A DNA stretch of 8,760 nucleotides from UBA1858 sp964636225 (GTDB lineage: Bacteria; Pseudomonadota; Gammaproteobacteria; UBA4575), in assembly GCA_964636225.1 (NCBI GenBank), contig CAZWQM010000040.1, forward strand, positions 1-8,760, read 5' to 3'. Within the stretch, counting starts at the first letter, position 1. Each line of letters opens with the position of its first letter. This document shows, in pieces, positions 1 to 6,294 of the stretch. The notes below the pieces were generated by a model that ran no database searches, was not told where the DNA came from, and worked only from the letters and a program-made list of their open reading frames with translations. Made by a program: the position numbers and the translations under genes.

Positions 1-54
1 ATCGAAAGACGCCCTTGTGATGCAAACAACAATGATGATGACTTCGACCTTTAA
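1..54 (+). CDS. C-terminal tail of an unidentified protein (5' end outside window)
   Basis: Frame 1 is open from the window edge for 17 codons and stops at TAA (52-54). The translated tail ends in an Asn/Asp-rich stretch, NNNDDDFDL. The stop lies about 20 bases before a strong intrinsic terminator, which is what the end of a transcription unit looks like. A short inverted repeat (TTCGAC at 43-48, GTCGAA at 55-60) straddles the stop codon. Frame 2 also stays open to a stop at 65-67, but its Met/Thr/Ser-rich product looks less protein-like. Too little is visible to name a family; acidic unstructured tails occur in many unrelated proteins. The frame choice is inference. Confidence 0.4.
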   Translation: MERRPCDANNNDDDFDL

Positions 55-74
55 GTCGAATTCATAAATAAATT

Positions 75-105
75 AAACCGGGCTCTCATGAGCCCGGTTT
101 TTTTT
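75..105 (+). terminator. Strong rho-independent terminator
   Basis: A perfect 11-bp stem (AAACCGGGCTC at 75-85, GAGCCCGGTTT at 90-100) closes a 4-base TCAT loop. The stem end merges into a run of eight T residues (98-105). It ends the transcript of the gene whose tail lies at 1-54 and insulates the dehydrogenase gene that starts at 141. The opposite strand also leaves the stem with a T-rich sequence (TTTAATTTATT), so it may also stop leftward transcription. Confidence 0.93.
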
Positions 106-140
106 CGCCCATAATTTAATAGCAACCTTGCATTAAGCTA

Positions 141-1001
141 ATGAACACAAGCAACAATACGCCGACACAGCAACTCAGTATATTAATCACTGGATGTTCA
201 TCAGGTATTGGTTATCAAGTAGCAAAAGATCTGCAGCAGTGTGGCTATCAGGTGATCGCAAGCGCGCGTTCTCAAGATGATGTAGAGCGTTTAAGGCAGG
301 AAGGATTTTTTTGTCTGCAGCTGGATTTAAGTAACTCTCAAAGTATTCAAAGTGCATTCTCCGCAGCTATGGAATACACCGAGGGATCGCTTTATGGATT
401 ATTCAACAATGGTGCATACGGTCAGGCGGGCGCATTGGAAGACTTGCCACGAGAAGCCATGAGCCTGCAGTTTGAAACCAATGTGATTGGCAGTATGGAA
501 CTGACCAATCTGGCTATTCCTGTGATGCGTAAACATAATTCAGGACGCATAATTTTCAACAGCTCAGTATTAGGCTTAATCGCTTTAAAATTCCGTGGTG
601 CTTACACGGCCAGCAAGTATGCAATTGAAGGTCTGGCCGACACTTTACGACTGGAACTAGCCGAAACAAATATTAAAACCAGTTTAATAGAACCGGGGCC
701 CATAGAAACACAATTCCGTGCCAACAGCTATAAGATGTATCAAAAATACGTCAATAGAGATCAAAGCTATTTCAGACAGGAATATTTAAAATCAGAAAAG
801 CGCCTGCTTAAAAAAGGCGCTGCCGTTCCTTTTACGCTTCCGGCATCTGCGATTACTCCCAAGGTCATTCACGCTCTGGAGAGCCAGCACCCCAAAGCGC
901 GTTATTACGTCACCAAACCCACATTTGTTTTGGGATATCTAAGAAGAATACTTAGCAATCGAAGTCTGGATAAAATTCTTCTGAGAATATCCAACAGTTA
1001 G
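141..1001 (+). CDS. Short-chain dehydrogenase/reductase, YbbO-like
   Basis: A 286-residue classical SDR oxidoreductase with one Rossmann domain, probably cytosolic. The cofactor-binding motif TGCSSGIG is at residues 17-24. An Arg at the end of the second strand (ASARS) suggests a preference for NADP(H). The catalytic residues are Ser142, Tyr155 and Lys159 (YTASK). The sequence after the active site, SLIEPGPI, and the C-terminal half resemble E. coli YbbO, an NADP-dependent aldehyde reductase, from memory of that sequence. The usual NNAG motif reads NNGA here (residues 89-92). The substrate cannot be inferred. An in-frame TAG at 120-122 makes ATG 141 the first possible ATG; no clear Shine-Dalgarno sequence precedes it. 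The gene follows a strong terminator, so it probably has its own promoter, though none is obvious. Its stop codon is one base from that of clpB, which runs the other way. Confidence 0.93.
   Translation: MNTSNNTPTQQLSILITGCSSGIGYQVAKDLQQCGYQVIASARSQDDVERLRQEGFFCLQLDLSNSQSIQSAFSAAMEYTEGSLYGLFNNGAYGQAGALEDLPREAMSLQFETNVIGSMELTNLAIPVMRKHNSGRIIFNSSVLGLIALKFRGAYTASKYAIEGLADTLRLELAETNIKTSLIEPGPIETQFRANSYKMYQKYVNRDQSYFRQEYLKSEKRLLKKGAAVPFTLPASAITPKVIHALESQHPKARYYVTKPTFVLGYLRRILSNRSLDKILLRISNS
796..821 (-). terminator. Possible intrinsic terminator for clpB, inside the SDR gene
   Basis: A perfect 7-bp inverted repeat (799-805 and 815-821, AGCGCCT/AGGCGCT) has a 9-base loop. Read on the minus strand, the stem runs straight into TTTT and then CTGATTTT. 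clpB has no room for a terminator before the convergent SDR gene, and this hairpin lies about 180 bases past the clpB stop. The T-run is short and the bases also encode SDR residues, so the hairpin may be accidental. Confidence 0.3.
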
Positions 1002-1002
1002 C

Positions 1003-3579
1003 TTACTTTCGGGAGAAACCAAGCTCACCATTTACCAACCCAACCTGAATGGTGTCGCCAGGGGCATACTTACCTTCCAGTAGATCTTTTGCCAGCGCAT
1101 CTTCCAGATGTTGCTGAATCGCTCTTTTTAATGGACGTGCACCGTAGATAGGATCAAATCCGGCTTCACCCAAATAAGCCAATGCGTCATCAGAAATTTC
1201 CAAAGTGATTTCGCGTTCTGCTAGCCTTGACTTTAAACGACCTATTTGTATTTTGGCAATCTCACGAATCTGCTCCTGGGTTAACGGCCTGAATACAATT
1301 GTGTCATCAATTCGGTTAATAAATTCCGGACGAAAGTGTTGACCAACAATTTCCATTACTGTCGATTTTATCTTCGCATAATTTTGAGAAGCAGATAATT
1401 CCTGAATACGATCACTGCCTAAATTGGAAGTCATCACAATAACGGTGTTCCTGAAATCGACAGTCCGTCCATGCCCATCTGTTAGACGACCATCATCCAA
1501 TACCTGCAACAGAATATTGAATACATCAGGATGCGCTTTCTCAACTTCATCCAGTAACACCACACTGTAAGGTTTGCGTCGAACCGCTTCGGTCAGATAA
1601 CCACCCTCTTCGTAACCAACATAGCCTGGAGGCGCACCCACCAAACGAGCCACAGAATGCTTCTCCATAAACTCGGACATGTCTATACGTACAATAGCTT
1701 CTTCCGTATCAAACAGAAATTCTGTCAGTGCCTTAGTTAATTCTGTCTTACCAACTCCGGTGGGACCCAAAAACAAAAAAGAGCCATTGGGCCGATTAGG
1801 ATCCGACAAACCTGCTCGTGAACGTCTCACAGCATTCGACACAGCTGTAATTGCTTCTGACTGCCCAACCACTCGACGTTGCAAATGGCTTTCCATCTGC
1901 AATAACTTTTGCTGTTCACCGGAAAGCATTTTTGTTACCGGTATACCTGTCCATTTGGAAACAACTTCAGCAATTTCATTGTCGCTGACTTTATTTCTCA
2001 ATAACTGCGTTTGTCTGTTTTCCTGGCCTGCCGCATCCTGAATTTTTTTCTCCAGATCAGGAATCACGCCATATTGAAGTTCAGACATTTTTGCCAAATC
2101 GCCATTACGACGCGCTGCGTCCAGCTGGATTCGCGCCTGCTCCAGCTCTTCCTTGACATGTTGTGTACCCTGCAAGGTCGCTTTGTCTGCATTCCAGATT
2201 TCTTCCAGATCGGAGTATTTTTTTGAAAGCTCCTTGATTTCATTTTCAAGAATACCCAAACGCTTTAATGAAGCGTCATCCGATTCTTTCTTTAATGCTT
2301 CACGTTCAATTTTTAATTGAATAAGGCGTCTATCCAAACGATCCATCTGTTCCGGCTTGGAATCGATTTCCATACGAATCTTGGACGCGGCCTCGTCTAT
2401 CAGGTCAATGGCTTTATCGGGTAACTGACGTCCGGAAATATATCGGTGTGACAGAGTAGCTGCTGCTACGATCGCCGGATCAGTAATTTCAACTCCGTGA
2501 TGCAATTCATAGCGTTCTTTCAGTCCACGTAATATTGCAATGGTGTCTTCCACCGAAGGCTCATCTACAATGATTTGTTGAAAGCGTCTCTCCAATGCAG
2601 CATCTTTTTCGATATATTCACGATACTCATCCAGTGTTGTCGCACCCAGACAATGTAATTCTCCTCTTGCCAGCGCCGGCTTTAACATATTACCGGCATC
2701 CATGGCACCTTCAGCTTTGCCGGCACCGACCATAGTATGTAATTCATCAATGAATAAGATGATTTGCCCTTCCTGCTTGGCCAAATCATTCAACACGCCT
2801 TTTAAGCGCTCTTCAAATTCTCCGCGATACTTGGCACCAGCTATGAGCGCACTTAAATCCAGCGATAGAAGTCGTTTGCCTTTAATGCCCTCGGGAACTT
2901 CACCATCCACTATGCGTTGCGCCAAACCTTCAACAATCGCTGTTTTACCTACTCCGGGCTCACCGATTAACACCGGATTATTCTTGGTACGCCTTTGCAA
3001 TACCTGAATAGAGCGACGGATTTCATCATCACGGCCAATCACAGGATCTAATTTGCCTTCTTCCGCTCTTTTGGTTAAATCAATTGTGTATTTTTCCAGG
3101 GCACCGCGCTGTTCTTCCTGATTTTGACTTTTCACAGATTCACCTTTACGCAAGTTTTTCACTGCTTGTTGTACTTTTTCTTTACTGGCTCCCATCTGCC
3201 TTAACAAATCACCCACGGCAGTTTTATCTTCCAGTACCGCCAACGCAAACGCTTCACAAGCAATGTATTCATCACCCCACTGATGGGCGACTTTTTCAGT
3301 TAGATTAAGTAATCCAGACAAAGCAGATGAAACGTGCACTTCACCGCCCGCACCACTCACTTTTGACATGCTCTCAAGCTGTTGCTGTAAACGTGCAATT
3401 AATTGAGCAACATCAACACCTGCATTGGCATAAATGTTGTAAACGCTGCTGCCCTGATGTTCCAACATCGCCAGTAGTACGTGTGCGGCTTCCATCATTT
3501 GATGGTCATTACGCACTGCAAGTGACTGCGCATCCTGCAATGCTGTTTGAAATGTTGTGGTCAGCTTATCTGTTCTCAT
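1003..3579 (-). CDS. clpB: ATP-dependent disaggregase ClpB (Hsp100)
   Basis: This 858-residue protein is essentially the E. coli length (857). It is a hexameric AAA+ chaperone that threads aggregated proteins through its pore together with DnaK. Domains in order: N-terminal Clp repeat domain (about 1-145); first ATPase domain with Walker A GEPGVGKT (206-213), Walker B FIDE (276-279), pore Tyr251 and arginine fingers 331-332; coiled-coil M domain (about 410-525), which marks ClpB rather than ClpA or ClpC; second ATPase domain with Walker A GPTGVGKT (605-612), Walker B LLDE (675-678), pore-loop Tyr653, Arg756, and sensor 2 GARPLKR (813-819). All key residues are intact. The start ATG (3577-3579) has the ribosome site AGGAG (3591-3595 on the minus strand), with a rather long 11-base spacing. 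A sigma-32-type promoter lies just upstream, after pgeF. The stop is one base from the convergent SDR gene. Confidence 0.99.
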   Translation of the reverse strand: MRTDKLTTTFQTALQDAQSLAVRNDHQMMEAAHVLLAMLEHQGSSVYNIYANAGVDVAQLIARLQQQLESMSKVSGAGGEVHVSSALSGLLNLTEKVAHQWGDEYIACEAFALAVLEDKTAVGDLLRQMGASKEKVQQAVKNLRKGESVKSQNQEEQRGALEKYTIDLTKRAEEGKLDPVIGRDDEIRRSIQVLQRRTKNNPVLIGEPGVGKTAIVEGLAQRIVDGEVPEGIKGKRLLSLDLSALIAGAKYRGEFEERLKGVLNDLAKQEGQIILFIDELHTMVGAGKAEGAMDAGNMLKPALARGELHCLGATTLDEYREYIEKDAALERRFQQIIVDEPSVEDTIAILRGLKERYELHHGVEITDPAIVAAATLSHRYISGRQLPDKAIDLIDEAASKIRMEIDSKPEQMDRLDRRLIQLKIEREALKKESDDASLKRLGILENEIKELSKKYSDLEEIWNADKATLQGTQHVKEELEQARIQLDAARRNGDLAKMSELQYGVIPDLEKKIQDAAGQENRQTQLLRNKVSDNEIAEVVSKWTGIPVTKMLSGEQQKLLQMESHLQRRVVGQSEAITAVSNAVRRSRAGLSDPNRPNGSFLFLGPTGVGKTELTKALTEFLFDTEEAIVRIDMSEFMEKHSVARLVGAPPGYVGYEEGGYLTEAVRRKPYSVVLLDEVEKAHPDVFNILLQVLDDGRLTDGHGRTVDFRNTVIVMTSNLGSDRIQELSASQNYAKIKSTVMEIVGQHFRPEFINRIDDTIVFRPLTQEQIREIAKIQIGRLKSRLAEREITLEISDDALAYLGEAGFDPIYGARPLKRAIQQHLEDALAKDLLEGKYAPGDTIQVGLVNGELGFSRK
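3133..3147 (-). promoter_or_regulatory. Internal translation start inside clpB (short form, Val149)
   Basis: Val149 of ClpB is encoded by GTG (3133-3135 on the minus strand). It is preceded by AAAGGTG (3141-3147), a good Shine-Dalgarno match with 5 bases between. E. coli ClpB is known to be made in two forms, the shorter starting at the GTG codon for Val149 and lacking the N-terminal domain. The same residue number, codon and a suitable ribosome site are all present here, so a short form of about 710 residues is likely. Its production is inferred. Confidence 0.65.
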
Positions 3580-3609
3580 GAAATTAAATACTCCTATAAC
3601 TTGCTAAGT

Positions 3610-3638
3610 ATTTGGGGACGACAGAACAGAACTTCAAG
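3610..3638 (-). promoter_or_regulatory. Sigma-32 (heat-shock) promoter of clpB
   Basis: On the minus strand the pgeF-clpB gap contains CTTGAA (3633-3638), a 15-base spacer and CCCCAAAT (3610-3617). The RpoH consensus is CTTGAAA, 11-16 bases, then CCCCATNT, so both elements match almost fully and the spacing fits. The expected transcript start is near 3602-3604, leaving a short leader of about 23-25 bases that contains the clpB ribosome site. clpB is a classic RpoH target in E. coli. Confidence 0.88.
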
Positions 3639-3644
3639 GGTGAT

Positions 3645-4385
3645 TCACTCACGTCTGGCAATAATGGTCGCCATTCTTCCGGTAATATTATCGCGTCGAT
3701 AAGAAAAAAATTTACTTTCATCGTAATAAGTACAATAAGTGCCACCGTAGATATTTTTGATTTTCGCTTCCTCAAAAACAATCCGGGCTGCCTGGTAAAT
3801 ATCAAAATTCCATTTATCTTCGCCGTTAGCTTTAAAACAGCTTTCAAAAGCCGTCTTGCGCGTGACAAACGACTGGTACACATCAGGCCCAACTTCAAAG
3901 GCTTTCGGACTGATAGCTGGACCCATCCAGACAAATTCCGGCATACTGACTTGCGACATGGCATTGATGGTATTTTCAATAACGCCATCCGCGAGACCAC
4001 GCCACCCCGCATGAGCTGCAGCGACACATGTGCCCTCAGCATTAGAAAATAGCAATGGCAGGCAATCAGCAGTTAAGACTGCACAAGCGACTTTGGTATG
4101 GCACGTATACGACGCATCCGCATCCACTTCATCTGCAATAATTTTTTGCGCATCCACTACGCGAGTACTATGTGTCTGATTCAGCCATTTAATAGCAAAT
4201 TCTTCGCCCAAGAATTGATTTATCTCATTTCGATTGCTTATTACATGCTGCTTGTCATCACCCACATGAATGGCTGGATTAAGTTCATTAAAAGGCGCAA
4301 GACTGGAGCCACCGGTTCGACAGGTTGTAAATGCGGTTACTTTGTCATTTAGAGGCCAGTCAGGATAAATGAATTGCAGCGTCAT
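3645..4385 (-). CDS. pgeF: Peptidoglycan editing factor PgeF (YfiH, laccase-domain family)
   Basis: A 246-residue, complete member of the cytosolic YfiH/multicopper-oxidase-like laccase-domain family. E. coli PgeF removes UDP-MurNAc-L-Ser so that L-serine is not built into peptidoglycan in place of L-alanine; relatives have also been shown to act on purine nucleosides. The family's metal/active-site residues are present: His72 in NQTHS, Cys108 in TADCLP and His125 in AAAHAGWRG. The C-terminal GGTYCTYYDESKFFSYRRD block, ending in TGR, is also typical. The start ATG overlaps the rluD stop as ATGA (4382-4385), with AGGGAG (4397-4402 on the minus strand) 11 bases upstream, so translation is probably coupled to rluD. 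Older names such as 'polyphenol oxidase' refer to the same family. clpB follows after 65 bases. Confidence 0.96.
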   Translation of the reverse strand: MTLQFIYPDWPLNDKVTAFTTCRTGGSSLAPFNELNPAIHVGDDKQHVISNRNEINQFLGEEFAIKWLNQTHSTRVVDAQKIIADEVDADASYTCHTKVACAVLTADCLPLLFSNAEGTCVAAAHAGWRGLADGVIENTINAMSQVSMPEFVWMGPAISPKAFEVGPDVYQSFVTRKTAFESCFKANGEDKWNFDIYQAARIVFEEAKIKNIYGGTYCTYYDESKFFSYRRDNITGRMATIIARRE

Positions 4386-5362
4386 AATGAAGAATACTCC
4401 CTAAGCATGTGCAGTAATTGATGCATATCTTCAGGCATTTGCGCATCCCATTGCATGGGTTGACCGGTCACCGGATGATTAAAAGCCAGTTGATGAGCAT
4501 GTAATGCCTGGCGAGGAAAAGCGCCTAAACACTCATTTAATGCCTCAGGCACATTCGCCACCCGTTGTACACGCGGCGCATAAACCGTGTCCCCGATTAA
4601 AGGATATTTTTTCGCAGAAAAATGAACGCGAATCTGATGCGTTCTCCCGGTTTCCAGTTTTGCTTCTACCCAAGTATGGCGTTGGAATTTTTCCACGACC
4701 ATATAATGCGTACAGGCAGGTTTTCCTTTTTCAGAAATTGCCATTTTTGTACGATCGTGAGGATGTCGGCCAATGGGTTCGTCAATGGTCCCGCCGGAGA
4801 TCATCTGCCCGCGCACTACAGCATAATAGCGCCGTCCCACTTCTCTTTGCTGCAGCATGTTGGTCAGCGCCGTGTGCGCTACCAGCGATTTAGCCACCAC
4901 CATTACACCGCTGGTATCTTTATCCAGCCGATGCACAATGCCGGCCCGCGGAAGCATGGACTGTTGAGGATTATGATGCAATAGAGCATTCATTAATGTT
5001 CCTCCGGGATTTCCGGCGCCCGGATGCACCACCAGACCGGCTGGCTTGTTCACGACAATCAGGTGTTCATCTTCAAACACAATATTCAGAGGAATGTCCT
5101 CTGCGCTATGCTGTTTGTTTTGATTTTCCTGTATTGGATTAAGAATGATTTCTTCACCGCCATGCACATTGAAGCGACTGGCCTGAAATTCTCCGTTTAC
5201 GGTGACCCACTGCTGCGTAATCCAGTTCTGGATTTTAGCTCGCGAATACTCCGGTAGCAGCATGGCCAGCGAGCGATCAAGTCTTAAGCCTGCATGCTCT
5301 TCAGGAATGGTGAGGGTTTGTTTAATTTGCTCAGACATATCGCTCGCGATCACATGTGTCAT
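4382..5362 (-). CDS. rluD: 23S rRNA pseudouridine synthase RluD
   Basis: The family member that makes pseudouridines at 1911, 1915 and 1917 in helix 69 of 23S rRNA (E. coli numbering), important for ribosome assembly. From the first ATG it is 326 residues, the same length as E. coli RluD. An N-terminal S4-like RNA-binding domain (about 22-75, with LRLDRSLAMLLPEYSRAKIQ) is followed by the RluA-type catalytic domain. The catalytic Asp is Asp147 in HRLDKDTSG. GRTHQIRVH (239-247) and LIGDTVYA (255-262) are further family motifs. The start is uncertain: ATG 5362 overlaps the longest possible bamD frame, while Met9 (ATG 5338) also leaves the full S4 domain. Neither has a good Shine-Dalgarno sequence. 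RluD versus RluC/RluA is decided by the S4 domain, the length and the bamD/pgeF/clpB neighbours. Confidence 0.96.
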   Translation of the reverse strand: MTHVIASDMSEQIKQTLTIPEEHAGLRLDRSLAMLLPEYSRAKIQNWITQQWVTVNGEFQASRFNVHGGEEIILNPIQENQNKQHSAEDIPLNIVFEDEHLIVVNKPAGLVVHPGAGNPGGTLMNALLHHNPQQSMLPRAGIVHRLDKDTSGVMVVAKSLVAHTALTNMLQQREVGRRYYAVVRGQMISGGTIDEPIGRHPHDRTKMAISEKGKPACTHYMVVEKFQRHTWVEAKLETGRTHQIRVHFSAKKYPLIGDTVYAPRVQRVANVPEALNECLGAFPRQALHAHQLAFNHPVTGQPMQWDAQMPEDMHQLLHMLREYSSL

Positions 5363-5363
5363 G

Positions 5364-5369
5364 TATACT
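5364..5369 (+). promoter_or_regulatory. Candidate -10 element for bamD in the rluD-bamD divergent region
   Basis: TATACT is one base from the sigma-70 -10 consensus and would start a transcript near 5376, about 25 bases before the bamD ATG at 5401. No convincing -35 hexamer lies 16-18 bases upstream, so the call is weak. The hexamer lies within the palindrome GTATAC (5363-5368), so the minus strand reads TATACA here. If that were the rluD promoter, rluD would have to begin at Met9 (5338). Confidence 0.25.
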
Positions 5370-5400
5370 TGGGATTGGAATAGTGAATATTTTAACCAAG

Positions 5401-6285
5401 ATGCTGCGTAATATCCGATTTTTAGAATTAATTTTCATACTCTGCCTGTTTGCTGTCTCAGGCTGTTCAACCATCAAGGGATTTTTTGGCGATGATGAAG
5501 ATGAAGAGCCCACGGTAAGTGAGGATATATCTGCCCGTCAACTGTATATAAAAGCCAATGGTGAAATGCGGGGAAACCGTCATGCGGATGCCATTGAAAG
5601 TTACGCGCTACTGGAATCCCGCTATCCGTTTGGACGCTATGCCCAACAGGCGCAACTGGAACTCGCTTTCCTCTATTATCGTCAAAGCAATATGGACGCG
5701 GCGATAAACGCTGCAGACCGCTTCATCAAGCTTAATCCACAGCATCCGAACATTGATTACGCCTACTACATAAAAGGGCTGGCCAATTTTGACAAAAGCA
5801 AGAGCTTTCTGAATTTTATATTACCGCGCAACCCTTCCGACAAAGACCCGGCACCACTGGTGGCTGCCTTTGAGACCTTCAAAGCCTTAATTCAAAAATA
5901 CCCTGACAGCGATTACGCGGACGACGCCAAGCAACGCATGGTTTATTTGCGCAATGAACTGGCTGAGCATGAACTGACCGTTGCTGATTTTTATATGCGG
6001 CGTGGGGCCTATGTGGCTGCGGCGAATCGTGCCAAATATGTGATGGAAAAATATCAGGGCGCACCCGCCATGCCTCAGGCAGTCTACACTCTTGAGCTGG
6101 CCTACCGACAACTTGGGATTAATGACCTGGCCTACGACACGCGTAAAGTCTACGCGGCGAACTTCATAGGAGAAGATGGAAAGTTACTGGATCCGGAATA
6201 TGCAACCACTAAAATAAGCTGTGCCACAAACGTATGGGATAGAATTTTAGAAAAACTTCATCTTAAAACATACTACTGTAATTAG
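5401..6285 (+). CDS. bamD: Outer membrane assembly lipoprotein BamD
   Basis: BamD (ComL/YfiO) is the essential lipoprotein of the BAM complex. It sits on the inner face of the outer membrane and works with BamA to insert beta-barrel proteins. I start it at ATG 5401, giving 294 residues; the frame is open from ATG 5356, but only the later start gives a normal lipoprotein signal: Arg-containing N-terminus, hydrophobic core, and lipobox VSGC with the lipidated Cys22. An acidic linker (DDEDEE) follows. TPR-like repeats then span about 45-250, including the family motif LESRYPFGRYAQQAQ and the segment LNPQHPNIDYAYYIKGL. A tail of about 39 residues (256-294) extends beyond the E. coli protein (245). 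It contains WDRILEKLHL, which recalls the WWDRLTFGLF-type endings of longer BamD proteins, and Cys274 and Cys293. Only a weak ribosome site precedes the start. It diverges from rluD and converges on nadE. Confidence 0.96.
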   Translation: MLRNIRFLELIFILCLFAVSGCSTIKGFFGDDEDEEPTVSEDISARQLYIKANGEMRGNRHADAIESYALLESRYPFGRYAQQAQLELAFLYYRQSNMDAAINAADRFIKLNPQHPNIDYAYYIKGLANFDKSKSFLNFILPRNPSDKDPAPLVAAFETFKALIQKYPDSDYADDAKQRMVYLRNELAEHELTVADFYMRRGAYVAAANRAKYVMEKYQGAPAMPQAVYTLELAYRQLGINDLAYDTRKVYAANFIGEDGKLLDPEYATTKISCATNVWDRILEKLHLKTYYCN

Positions 6286-6294
6286 CCTATTCAG

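Noticed and set aside
1026..1054. 7-bp inverted repeat CACCATT/AATGGTG at the clpB 3' end, considered as a terminator for the SDR gene
   Set aside because: It has a 15-base loop and no T-run follows on the plus strand; the bases encode conserved clpB C-terminal residues.
1679..3581. Several plus-strand open frames antisense to clpB
   Set aside because: Each is short, lacks a convincing ribosome site and lies over conserved clpB domains.
3612..4052. Long plus-strand open frame antisense to pgeF, and a minus-strand frame at 3584-4042 in another phase
   Set aside because: Both lie over the well-supported pgeF gene, which has its family motifs intact, and their products show no recognisable domain. 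They look like shadow frames.
4504..4984. Two overlapping plus-strand open frames antisense to rluD
   Set aside because: They overlap each other in different frames and cover conserved rluD catalytic sequence; the products are low-complexity Cys/His/Arg-rich shadows.
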